The position numbers and the translations under genes are program-made. Below are positions 25,299 to 33,998 of a stretch of 64,000 nt of DNA, piece after piece; the stretch's first letter is position 1, and the number at the start of each line of letters is the position of its first letter. The notes under the pieces are model-generated. The model was not told where the DNA came from, did no database searches, and was given only the letters and a program-made list of their open reading frames with translations. The DNA comes from CADEED01 sp036677145 (GTDB lineage: Bacteria > Pseudomonadota > Gammaproteobacteria > Steroidobacterales > Steroidobacteraceae), in the NCBI GenBank assembly GCA_036677145.1, contig JAKFFF010000050.1:24536-88535 (forward strand), read 5' to 3'.

Positions 25299-26020
25299 GC
25301 GTCGTGCTTTCGGTCGTCGTTCCGGTCTGCAACGAAGCGGAGAATGTCGAGCCGCTGGTGCGCGAGATCGATGCGGCGTTGCGCGGCATCGAATACGAAA
25401 TGTTGTTCGTCGACGACGGCAGCACGGATGAGACCGCGGCGATCCTCAAGCGCCTGAAGACCGAACTACCCGCGTTGCGCGTACTGCGGCATTCGTTCCG
25501 CAGCGGGCAAAGCGCGGCCGTGGCGAGCGGCGTGCGCGCGGCGCGTGCGCCCTGGATCGCCACGCTCGATGGCGATGGTCAGAACGACCCGGCGGACATC
25601 CCGAAGCTCATCGCGGCGCGCGAGGATTCCGCGAATCGCGGCGTGCAGCTCTTCATGGGCAATCGCAAGGCCAGCCGCAAGGACACGGCGTTCCGCAAAC
25701 TCCAGTCGAGCATCGCCAATGGCGTGCGTTCCTCCCTGCTCGGGGACGGCACGCCGGACACGGGCTGCGGCATAAAGCTGTTTTCGCGGGAAGTGTTCAT
25801 GGACGTGCCGCGTTTCGATCACATGCATCGCTTTCTGCCCGCGCTGTTCCAGCGGCAGGGCGCGCGAGTGATTTCGGTGCCGGTGAGTCACCGCGAACGC
25901 ACGCGGGGAACGTCCAAGTACGGAATGCTCAACCGGCTGTGGGTGGGCATCGTCGACATCGGCGGCGTGATGTGGCTGCGCCGCCGCTACAAGCCCGGCC
26001 TGCTGGTGCGCGAAGACTGA
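25295..26020 (+). CDS. Glycosyltransferase family 2, polyprenyl-phosphate sugar synthase type
   Basis: This 241-residue GT-A enzyme resembles dolichyl-phosphate mannosyltransferase and ArnC. The N-terminal strand is SVVVPVCNEAENV, FVDDGSTDET is the first nucleotide-sugar motif, and DGDGQNDP provides the metal-binding DxD. The late segment SHRERTRGTSKYG is typical for DPM1-like enzymes. It lacks the two C-terminal transmembrane helices of ArnC, so it must be soluble or recruited by a partner. It would transfer a sugar to undecaprenyl phosphate to give the donor for the ArnT-like enzyme two genes downstream. It is translationally coupled to the acyltransferase gene. Confidence 0.88.
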   Translation: MSVVLSVVVPVCNEAENVEPLVREIDAALRGIEYEMLFVDDGSTDETAAILKRLKTELPALRVLRHSFRSGQSAAVASGVRAARAPWIATLDGDGQNDPADIPKLIAAREDSANRGVQLFMGNRKASRKDTAFRKLQSSIANGVRSSLLGDGTPDTGCGIKLFSREVFMDVPRFDHMHRFLPALFQRQGARVISVPVSHRERTRGTSKYGMLNRLWVGIVDIGGVMWLRRRYKPGLLVRED

Positions 26021-26040
26021 ATCAAGAAGAGGGGCGTCGC

Positions 26041-26364
26041 ATGATGAGTGGCGTGATTGGAAACTACTTCGGCATCGTCGTGACCCCATGGAAACTCGTG
26101 GGCTTCCTCGGCGCACTGATGTTCGCGGGCCGCTGGGTGCTGCAGGCCTGGGCGACCAAACGCGCCGGCCGGCCATCGATCCCGCGCAGTTTCTGGATCA
26201 TCAGCCTGCTCGGCAGCGCGATGGTCACGTCCTATTTCATCTGGGGAAAAAACGATTCGGTCGGCATCCTGACCAACCTGCTGCCCGCGAGCGTCGCGTT
26301 CTACAACCTCGTGATGGACATCAAGTCGAAGCGCCCCGGATCGAACGCGAGTCCCAATGCCTGA
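26041..26364 (+). CDS. LABN-domain small membrane protein (lipid A biosynthesis N-terminal-like)
   Basis: This 107-residue protein has three hydrophobic segments and matches the LABN family, the small membrane domain first noted at the N-terminus of some LpxB proteins. Typical pieces are WKLVGFLGALMFAGRWVLQAW, where conserved Arg and Trp stand in the first helix, and SFWIISLLGS. It has an ATG pair at 26041/26044 with AGAGG upstream. The family has no proven activity. It sits between a soluble GT2 and an ArnT-like transferase, so a role as anchor or partner for one of them is a reasonable inference. The stop overlaps the next gene by 8 bp. Confidence 0.85.
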   Translation: MMSGVIGNYFGIVVTPWKLVGFLGALMFAGRWVLQAWATKRAGRPSIPRSFWIISLLGSAMVTSYFIWGKNDSVGILTNLLPASVAFYNLVMDIKSKRPGSNASPNA

Positions 26365-28504
26365 TATCGGTCTCCTGCAGAGTCGCGGCACGCCGCGCAA
26401 GCCCGCCATCGTGCTCGCGAAAGAATCGCCGGCGCGGCCGGACGAGGTAGTTAGTGACCCGCCGGCGCGCGAGGCCGGCTTCGCGTCGCGGGTGGTCGCG
26501 TCGGATATCGTCGTGGCGCAGCTCTCCGCGCCCATTCCTGAATTCGTGGCGGCTGCACCGCCGGTAGTTGCGTCCGCGACTGCTGCTCCGGTCGAAACTG
26601 CTGCGCCAGTCGAGACAGCTGCGCCGGTCGTAACTGCCGCGGTGGTCGAGGCCGCTGCAGTCGCTGTAGTCGAGCCTGTTCCCGCCGCGCTGGTCGAAGT
26701 CGCTGCCACTGCGCCGGCCGCGGCTCCCATCGCTGCCGCGGCGCCAAAAGCTCCCGGTTCCGCCCGCAAGCTCCCGGCAACGCCAGCGCCGGTGCTGCGC
26801 GCCGCGCCGCCGCCGATCCGCTGGAGCGACCTGTTGTGGCTCGCGTTCGCCCTCGTGGTGATCGTCGGCACCGGCATCGGAATTCGCGACCCGTGGCCGG
26901 CCGACGAGCCACGTTTCGCCTCGCTCGCGCGCGACATGGCGCTTTCGGGCGAGTGGCTGTTCCCGCGCGTCGGGGGTGACCTCTACCAGGACAAGCCGCC
27001 GCTGTTCTTCTGGCTGCTGGCGTTCTTTTATTCCCTCACGGGCTCGGTCCGCTGGTCGTTCCTGATTCCGTCTTTCCTCGCCGCGGGCGGCGTGTTGTTC
27101 CTGATCTACGACTACGGACGCCGGGCCGTGAGCCGCGAGGCGGGTCTCGCCGCGGGCATCCTCGTGGTGTGCACGCTGCAGTTCGTGCTCGCGACACGCG
27201 GCGCCCAGATCGACGCGACCCTGTGTTTCCTGACGACGCTGTCGTTGTATTCGCTGCTGCGGCATTTGTTGTTAGGGCCATCCTGGCGCTGGTATTTCAT
27301 CGGTGGTTTCGCCGCCGGGCTCGGCATCTTCACGAAGGGAGTGGGCTTCCTGCCCATACTCGTGGTGCTGCCATTCTTCCTGCTGCGCGGCTTCGGCTGG
27401 CGGGGCCTCGCGCCGATCGATGCGGGACGGGCAGGGTGGCGCTGGTGGCTCGCGCCCATCGCGATGTTGCTCGCGGTGAGCCTGTGGTTCGTGCCGATGC
27501 TGATCGCCGTGGCCACGAGTGGTTCGGCCGACTACGCGGCCTATCGCGACGAGATCCTGTTCGAGCAGACGGTGAACCGTTACGCCGGCGCCTGGCACCA
27601 CGTGAAGAGCTGGTACTACTTCCTCGTCGAAGTGATACCGCCATTGTGGTTGCCGTGGAGTCTGCTGTTGTTCTGGCTGGTGCCGCGATTCAAGGCGGCA
27701 TTCCAGGAACGCAACGCGAATGTCTGGTTGCCGCTCGGCTGGGTGCTGATCGTGCTGGTGTTCTTCTCGGCGAGCCCCGGCAAACGCGGCATCTACATCC
27801 TGCCCGCACTGCCCGCGCTGGCGTTCGCCGCGATGCCGTTGCTCGATGAAGTCCTGGCACGCAAGGGCGTGCGGCGCGCGGGATTCATCCTGGCGGGATT
27901 GTTCTGGATGGCCGCCGCCGTGCTCGCCATCGGCCATGCCGTCGGCGCGCCGTTCGCGGTGAAGCCGCTCGAGGACATCAACCTCGCGCATGCCACCGCT
28001 CTTTACGTGTACCTGGCGCTGGCGGGCGCCGGACTGTGGTTCGCGTACCGGCGCGCACCGCTCGCCGCCTGGCCGGCAGCCCTCGGCGCGTTGACGATCA
28101 CTTTCTCGTACTGGATCGCGCCGGCAATGAACGGCGAACGTTCGGCCCGGGACTTCGTCCACAACGCGCTCGCGCAGGTCGAGTCCACCGAGCAGCTCGC
28201 GCTCGTCGCGTACAAGGAACAGTTCCTGCTGTACCTCGATCGTCCGACCGCGAACTTCGGTCATCGGCGATGGCGTGAAGGAGAGCAGGAGGCGTTCGAT
28301 GCGGCCGCTTGGTTGAACGCCGGAAGCGAGCGTGTGTTGCTCATGCCGGCCGATCAGCTCAAAGGCTGCTTCGAGGGTCCCGTGAAGAGCGTCGGCTTCA
28401 CCTCGCGCGAGGAGTGGCTGCTCGTGCGCGGCCGCGCGACGGACGCCTGCGCGGCTCGGGGCAATGCATCGCGCGCGATTCTTTATCCCGCGAAGCCGTT
28501 ATAG
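26357..28504 (+). CDS. ArnT-like glycosyltransferase (PMT/GT83 family) with a long Ala/Pro/Val N-terminal extension
   Basis: This 715-residue inner-membrane enzyme belongs to the ArnT/PMT-2 clan, which moves a sugar from a polyprenyl-phosphate donor to lipid A or another envelope acceptor. The catalytic first periplasmic loop is visible as PWPADEPRFA near residue 180, followed by GDLYQDKPPLFFW, and there are about 12 hydrophobic segments. The first 150 residues are unusual: a low-complexity tract of Ala, Val, Pro, Thr and Glu (about residues 55-150) precedes the first transmembrane helix, so a cytoplasmic extension is expected. This tract is not part of ArnT proteins. The gene overlaps the LABN gene by 8 bp and ends the operon. 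Confidence 0.85.
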   Translation: MPDIGLLQSRGTPRKPAIVLAKESPARPDEVVSDPPAREAGFASRVVASDIVVAQLSAPIPEFVAAAPPVVASATAAPVETAAPVETAAPVVTAAVVEAAAVAVVEPVPAALVEVAATAPAAAPIAAAAPKAPGSARKLPATPAPVLRAAPPPIRWSDLLWLAFALVVIVGTGIGIRDPWPADEPRFASLARDMALSGEWLFPRVGGDLYQDKPPLFFWLLAFFYSLTGSVRWSFLIPSFLAAGGVLFLIYDYGRRAVSREAGLAAGILVVCTLQFVLATRGAQIDATLCFLTTLSLYSLLRHLLLGPSWRWYFIGGFAAGLGIFTKGVGFLPILVVLPFFLLRGFGWRGLAPIDAGRAGWRWWLAPIAMLLAVSLWFVPMLIAVATSGSADYAAYRDEILFEQTVNRYAGAWHHVKSWYYFLVEVIPPLWLPWSLLLFWLVPRFKAAFQERNANVWLPLGWVLIVLVFFSASPGKRGIYILPALPALAFAAMPLLDEVLARKGVRRAGFILAGLFWMAAAVLAIGHAVGAPFAVKPLEDINLAHATALYVYLALAGAGLWFAYRRAPLAAWPAALGALTITFSYWIAPAMNGERSARDFVHNALAQVESTEQLALVAYKEQFLLYLDRPTANFGHRRWREGEQEAFDAAAWLNAGSERVLLMPADQLKGCFEGPVKSVGFTSREEWLLVRGRATDACAARGNASRAILYPAKPL

Positions 28505-28709
28505 TTGCGCCAGATTATGTCTTCACGCTCGCGTGGGTTGGACGCAATCCCCTGATGCAACCTGCACTTAGCTTGTGTTCCTCAAATGTTGTGACAGAAT
28601 GCTTTGCAACTTTGGGAGGGTACTGGCGCTGGAATCTGTGTGCCGCATCGGCGTGGCACCGGTTTCTCTCGCGTAGCGTGCTGGACCACACCCCAAGGTA
28701 GGGAGAAGA

Positions 28710-31385
28710 GTGGCTCAAGCACCTGATCATCCTGCTGATTTGACCGCATCCGACGTCTTCTCGACGGGCGTGTGGTCGGCGCGCGGCGGCAAGCCGACTC
28801 TCGGCGTCGACATCGCCTGCACGAAGATCGCGGTCGACCTGCAGAACATGCGGCGCGGCAAGACTGAAGAAGTCATCCGCGAGAGCCTGACCTCACTGCG
28901 CGATTCCTCCGGCGTCGACACGGCCTTCGTGTGGCTGCTCGCCGCCGACGGCAACACCATCGAAGAAGTGCATGCGGCGCATGGCGCGCTCGCCCAGTGC
29001 CGCGTCGAAGTCTGGCGCGGTGTGCAGCTCGACGCCTACCCGTGGCTGCGTGGCCGCCTCGAGCACCTGCGCCTCTCCGAGATCCGCGACAGCGCCGCGC
29101 CGCGCCGCGAACAACTTGCCGAGAGCCGCCGCTTTGCCGAGCTGTCGATCGGTTCGGCGCTGATGATTTCCATCCGTGTGAGTGGCCAGCCGGCCGGCAT
29201 CCTCGGACTCGCCAACGCGCTGCCGCGCGGCGCCTGGGACGTGAACCTGCAGCTGTTGTTGAAGCTGCTCGGCAATTCGCTGGGTGCGGGACTCACGCGC
29301 CTGCGCATCGAACAAAGACTGAACAAGCTCGAGGAAAGACTCGAGCTCGCCCAGGGCGCCGCGAACGACGGCCTCTGGGACTTCGACATCGAGAGCAACG
29401 AGGTCCATTTCTCCCCGCGCTGGAAACAGATGCTGGGTTATCCGGTGGACGCCGAGCTCGATTCGCCCGACTGGCGCAGCCTCGTGCATCCCGAGGACAT
29501 GTCGCGCGTGCAGAGCGCGATCCGCGATCACGTCGCGGGCAAGTCGCCGATTTTCGAATCCGTGCACCGCATGAAACACCGCAACGGCGACTGGCGCTGG
29601 GTGGTGAGCCGCGCGAAGGCGCGCGTCGACGAACATGGGCGCCTGCTGCGCCTGGTCGGTGTCGAGCTCGACATCACCGAACGCAAACTCTACGAAGAGG
29701 CGCTGTTCCGCGAGAAGGAGAGCGCGCAGATCACGCTGCAGTCGATCGGTGACGGCGTCATCACGACCGACGCGAATTCCACCGTGGATTACATCAATCC
29801 CGTCGCCGAGCAGCTCACGGGCTGGCGGCTCGAGGATGCGATGGGCCGGCCGATCGAGGAGATCTACCGCGCGTTCCATGAAGAAACCTGCGAGCCGTTA
29901 GAGAACCCCTTGAGCGTGTCGATCCGACGCACGCGGCCGATCAAGAGCGTGCGTCCGATGCTGCTGATCCGCCGCGATGGCAACGAGTTGTACGTCGAAA
30001 GCACCGCGGCGCCGATTCGTGACGGCGCGGGCGCGGTGTCCGGCGGCGTGCTCGTGTTCCATGACGTGACCGAGTCGCGTGAATTGAACCGCCGCCTCTC
30101 GTATCACGCCTCGCACGACTTGCTGACCGGCCTCGTGAACCGGCGCGAATTCGAGAGCCGTGTCGAACGCGCGCTCAAGAGCGCCAAGGCGCGCGAATCG
30201 TCGTACGCGTTGTGTTACCTCGACATCGACCAGTTCAAGATCATCAACGACACCTGCGGCCATTCAGCCGGCGACGTGTTGTTAGGCCAGGTCGGCGCGC
30301 TGCTCAAGAGCAAGGTGCGCTGGCGGGATACGCTGGCACGCCTCGGCGGCGACGAATTCGGCATCCTGCTCGAAGCCTGCTCGCTGGATGAGGCGCTGCG
30401 TACGGCGGAAGTCATGCGCGAGGCCGTGCGCAATTTCAGATTCACCTGGGAAGACCGCGTGTTCCGCCTCGGCGCGTCGGTGGGCGTGGTGCCCATCGCG
30501 GCGGACAACGAAGACGTCGCTTCGATTCTTTCCGCCGCCGACTCGGCGTGCGCCGCGGCCAAGGAATCCGGCCGCAACCGCGTGCACAGCTTCGCCGAGA
30601 ACGACATCGAACTGATGCGCCGCCGGCGCGAGATGCAATGGGCCGCGCGTATCAACGCGGCGCTGGAAGAGGGCCGCTTCGAGCTGTATCGCATGACGAT
30701 CCAGCCGCTGCAGCGCCCCGAGCCCGGTCAGCATTACGAACTGCTGCTGCGCATGCGTGACGAATCCGGACGCATGGTGTCGCCGGACAACTTCATCGCC
30801 GCGGCCGAGCGTTACGGCCTGACGCCGGCGATCGACCGCTGGGTCATCGAGAATGCGTTGCGCTGGCTGGTCAGCGAGGCCGACGAGCGCGAGAAGCTGG
30901 CGATGTGTTCGATCAACCTCTCGGGCCAGAGCCTGGGCGACGACAAGTTCCTGCCGTTCGTGATCGAACAGTTCCAGAAGAGCGGCATCGACGCATCGAA
31001 GATCTGCTTCGAGATCACCGAAACCGCGGCGGTCGCGAGCTTCAGCCAGGCGAACCGTTTCATCCAGGCTCTCAAAGAACTGGGTTGCCGCTTCGCGCTC
31101 GACGACTTCGGCACCGGCCTGTCGTCGTTCGGTTACCTCAAGCATTTCCCGGTCGATTTCCTCAAGATCGACGGCAGCTTCGTGCGTGAAATCCTGCACG
31201 ACCCGATCGACCGCGAGATGGTGCGTTCGATCAATGAAATCGGTCATCTCACCGGCAAGAAGACCATCGCCGAGTTCGCCGAGAACGCCGAGATCATCCA
31301 GATGCTGACCTCGCTCGGCGTCGATTACGCGCAGGGTTACGGCATCGCCCAGCCGCAGCGCGTTCTGAAGGCCGTCAACGCCTAG
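28710..31385 (+). CDS. GAF-PAS-PAS-GGDEF-EAL c-di-GMP turnover protein
   Basis: This 891-residue protein starts with GTG 28710 behind GGGAG. A GAF-like region (about 45-190) is followed by a helix and two PAS domains (about 210-320 with PAC-type ending DITERK, and 330-450). The GGDEF domain is intact (GGDEF 546-550) and has the inhibitory I-site RWRD at 537-540, five residues upstream. The EAL domain has ELLLR, INLSG, FEITET, DDFGTG, LKIDG and AEF, so both activities may be intact. There is no transmembrane segment or signal peptide, so it is probably cytosolic and senses a ligand through GAF/PAS. It is transcribed alone, after a 205-bp spacer. Confidence 0.93.
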   Translation: MAQAPDHPADLTASDVFSTGVWSARGGKPTLGVDIACTKIAVDLQNMRRGKTEEVIRESLTSLRDSSGVDTAFVWLLAADGNTIEEVHAAHGALAQCRVEVWRGVQLDAYPWLRGRLEHLRLSEIRDSAAPRREQLAESRRFAELSIGSALMISIRVSGQPAGILGLANALPRGAWDVNLQLLLKLLGNSLGAGLTRLRIEQRLNKLEERLELAQGAANDGLWDFDIESNEVHFSPRWKQMLGYPVDAELDSPDWRSLVHPEDMSRVQSAIRDHVAGKSPIFESVHRMKHRNGDWRWVVSRAKARVDEHGRLLRLVGVELDITERKLYEEALFREKESAQITLQSIGDGVITTDANSTVDYINPVAEQLTGWRLEDAMGRPIEEIYRAFHEETCEPLENPLSVSIRRTRPIKSVRPMLLIRRDGNELYVESTAAPIRDGAGAVSGGVLVFHDVTESRELNRRLSYHASHDLLTGLVNRREFESRVERALKSAKARESSYALCYLDIDQFKIINDTCGHSAGDVLLGQVGALLKSKVRWRDTLARLGGDEFGILLEACSLDEALRTAEVMREAVRNFRFTWEDRVFRLGASVGVVPIAADNEDVASILSAADSACAAAKESGRNRVHSFAENDIELMRRRREMQWAARINAALEEGRFELYRMTIQPLQRPEPGQHYELLLRMRDESGRMVSPDNFIAAAERYGLTPAIDRWVIENALRWLVSEADEREKLAMCSINLSGQSLGDDKFLPFVIEQFQKSGIDASKICFEITETAAVASFSQANRFIQALKELGCRFALDDFGTGLSSFGYLKHFPVDFLKIDGSFVREILHDPIDREMVRSINEIGHLTGKKTIAEFAENAEIIQMLTSLGVDYAQGYGIAQPQRVLKAVNA

Positions 31386-31585
31386 TTAGAACCGCGGCTT
31401 GGGTTGAGAACCCTTCTGGCGCATCTGGATGCGCGAGTTCACCGAAACCGAAATCCCGCCCGATATCGGCTGAGTGCAGCGCGTTGGAATGCATGCACGG
31501 CGGTGTCCCGATCGAGCAACACCTGTTTCACGCAGGGAGCTTTGCGCGCGGTCGGCCTATATGATCCCGCGAGAGGGAGAAACTC

Positions 31586-33946
31586 ATGCGTCCACCCGGT
31601 CTGCTGGTCACGGTCATCGTTGCCGCTTGCAGCTTCGCCCCGATCACCCGGGCCGCGAACACGCTGCTCTGGTACGACAAACCCGCCACCGACTGGGAAA
31701 AAGAAGCGCTGCCCATAGGCAACGGCCGCATCGGCGCCATGGTGTTCGGCGGCGTCGAATCCGAACGCATCCAGATCGCCGAGAAGTCTTTGTGGACCGG
31801 TGGCCCGGGCGCCGAGGGCGGCTACGACTTCGGCCTGCCGAAGGATTCGCAGGCCGCCCTCGTGAACTCGATCGGCAAACAACTGCTCGGCGGGCAGCTC
31901 GAGCCGGAGGCGGTCGCCGGGCAGTTGGGCCGCAAGATGCACAACTACGGCGACTACCAGAGTTTCGGCGATCTCGTCATCGAGACCGAACCGGGCGCGG
32001 ACCCCGTCACCGACTACCGGCGCGAGCTCGATCTCGACACGGCGGTCGCGCACGTCAAATACAAGCAGGGCACGGCCGGTTATCGCCGCGACTATTTCGT
32101 TTCATACCCGGACCAGGTGCTGGTCGCGCGCTGGTACAGCACGAGCGCGCAAAAGCTGCGCGTGCGTTACACGGTGCCCGACAACCGCAGCGCGTTGGTT
32201 ACCATGGCCGCCGGCAGCATCAGGGTTGCGGGCGCGCTGAATTCGAACGGCCTCAAGTATGCCGTCCAGATTCGCGTCGTCCCCGAATGCGGCGCCGTCA
32301 CGCAGGACGGCGAGTCGCTGCTCATCGAGACGGAGTGCCCGCTGAGCATCTATGTCGCCGCGCGGACGAACTACCGCATGGCGTATCCCGACTATCGCGA
32401 TGCAGGCGCCGATCCGGCCGCGCTCGCCGCGAAGGATCTCAATGCACTCATCAAGGAACCCTTCCAGCGGGTGACCACGCGTCAACGGCGCGATCACCAG
32501 GAACTGTTCCGGCGCGTGAAGCTGTCGCTCGATACGAAGGCCGCGCGCATGCCGACCGACAGACTGCGTGCGCAGCACGGCAGCGGCAATGCGGCCGCGG
32601 ATCGCGCGCTCGAAGAGCTGTATTTCAACTACGGGCGCTATCTACTGATCAGTGCTTCGCGCGCCGGCTCACTGCCCGCGAACCTGCAGGGCGTGTGGAA
32701 CGACAAGGCGACGCCGCCGTGGAACGCGGATTACCACGTCAACATCAACCTGCAGATGAACTACTGGCCGGCCGAGTCCGCGAACCTGGCCGAGACCGCG
32801 TTGCCGCTGTTCGATTTCGTCGACCATCTCGTGCCGCCGGGGCGGCTTGCGGCTGATAGATACTTCGGCGCGCGCGGTTGGACGATGTTCCTCAACACGA
32901 ACGTCTGGGGCTATGTCGGTCCGATCGACTGGCCGACGGCGTTCTGGCAGCCGGAAGCCTCGGCCTGGCTCGCGCGGCATTTCTACGAGCACTATCGTTT
33001 CAGTGGCGATGTGGTTTTCCTGCGCAAGCGCGCGTGGCCGGTCATGAAGGGCGCCGCGGAATTCTGGCTCGATGCGCTGGTCACGGATCCGCGCGACGGC
33101 ACGCTGGTCGTTTCGCCCAGCTACTCGCCCGAACACGGCCCGTTCACCGCGGGCGCGGCCATGTCGCAGCAGATCGTCGCGGATCTGTTCACGAACACGG
33201 TCGCCGCCGCGGCGCTGGTCGGCGACAAGGAATTCGGCAAGCGCGTGGCGGATGCGCTGGCGAAACTGGATCGCGGCATACGCGTCGGAAAATGGGGCCA
33301 GCTCCAGGAATGGAAGCTCGATCTCGACGATCCGAAAGATGATCACCGGCACGTCTCGCATCTGTTCGCGCTGCATCCAGGGCATGCGATTGATCCGCTG
33401 AAGAATCCCGAGCTCGCCAACGCGGCGCGCGCGACTCTCGATGCGCGCGGCGATGCCAGCACCGGCTGGAGCCGCGCGTGGAAAATCAACTTCTGGGCGC
33501 GTCTGCGTGACGGTGACCGCGCGTACAAACTACTCGAGGGGCTGCTGCGCGACAGCACGCTGCCGAATCTCTGGGATACACATCCGCCGTTTCAGATAGA
33601 CGGCAACTTCGGCGCCACGGCCGGCATGGTGGAGATGCTGCTGCAGAGTCAGGGAGACGAGATCGACATCCTGCCCGCGCTGCCCAAGGCGTGGCCAAAG
33701 GGCAGTGTGCGGGGATTGCGCGCCCGTGGCGACGTAACGATAGACCTGGCGTGGGACGAATGCGGGGCAAGCGAGATCACCCTGTTGACCGGGCAAGCGG
33801 GAATTCTTGCCGTGCGATCCGATTTGTTCTCGCGGCCATTCGAGGGCGCCTCGGTAACTGGGTCAGGCGAGCGCCGGACTCTGAACGCGAGACGGGGTGG
33901 CGAATACACATTCACGCGTGCCGAGTCGGTGGAATGCGCTGACTGA
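31586..33946 (+). CDS. GH95 alpha-L-fucosidase/galactosidase-type glycoside hydrolase
   Basis: This 786-residue secreted enzyme starts with a signal peptide (hydrophobic residues 5-22, cleavage near RAA). The N-terminal domain begins LLWYDKPATDWEKEALPIGNGRIGAM, the GH95 signature. The (alpha/alpha)6 barrel contains NYWPAE, SPSYSPEHG, HRHVSHLFALHPG and FQIDGNFG, all family hallmarks that include the catalytic Glu/Asp/Asn region. GH95 enzymes remove alpha-1,2-L-fucose or L-galactose from xyloglucan, pectin or host glycans by inversion. A good Shine-Dalgarno, GAGGGAG, precedes the ATG. No transporter or other hydrolase is next to it, so it is an isolated gene. Confidence 0.93.
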   Translation: MRPPGLLVTVIVAACSFAPITRAANTLLWYDKPATDWEKEALPIGNGRIGAMVFGGVESERIQIAEKSLWTGGPGAEGGYDFGLPKDSQAALVNSIGKQLLGGQLEPEAVAGQLGRKMHNYGDYQSFGDLVIETEPGADPVTDYRRELDLDTAVAHVKYKQGTAGYRRDYFVSYPDQVLVARWYSTSAQKLRVRYTVPDNRSALVTMAAGSIRVAGALNSNGLKYAVQIRVVPECGAVTQDGESLLIETECPLSIYVAARTNYRMAYPDYRDAGADPAALAAKDLNALIKEPFQRVTTRQRRDHQELFRRVKLSLDTKAARMPTDRLRAQHGSGNAAADRALEELYFNYGRYLLISASRAGSLPANLQGVWNDKATPPWNADYHVNINLQMNYWPAESANLAETALPLFDFVDHLVPPGRLAADRYFGARGWTMFLNTNVWGYVGPIDWPTAFWQPEASAWLARHFYEHYRFSGDVVFLRKRAWPVMKGAAEFWLDALVTDPRDGTLVVSPSYSPEHGPFTAGAAMSQQIVADLFTNTVAAAALVGDKEFGKRVADALAKLDRGIRVGKWGQLQEWKLDLDDPKDDHRHVSHLFALHPGHAIDPLKNPELANAARATLDARGDASTGWSRAWKINFWARLRDGDRAYKLLEGLLRDSTLPNLWDTHPPFQIDGNFGATAGMVEMLLQSQGDEIDILPALPKAWPKGSVRGLRARGDVTIDLAWDECGASEITLLTGQAGILAVRSDLFSRPFEGASVTGSGERRTLNARRGGEYTFTRAESVECAD

Positions 33947-33998
33947 AATCGCGCTGACACTGGTGCTCCGCCGTGTGTCTGACGCATAGTTCGACGCC

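Noticed and set aside
26570..26760. Repeated GCTGC.CCGGTCG units that look like a VNTR
   Set aside because: The units are imperfect and encode the low-complexity N-terminus of the ArnT-like protein in one frame.
28505..28709. The 205-bp spacer before the GGDEF-EAL gene, checked for a c-di-GMP riboswitch
   Set aside because: No GEMM-like conserved core or paired stems were recognised; only a weak promoter-like TTGTGT..CAGAAT pair is visible.
31386..31585. The 200-bp spacer before the GH95 gene, checked for a promoter
   Set aside because: TATGAT at 31560 has no -35 at a suitable distance, so no promoter was called.
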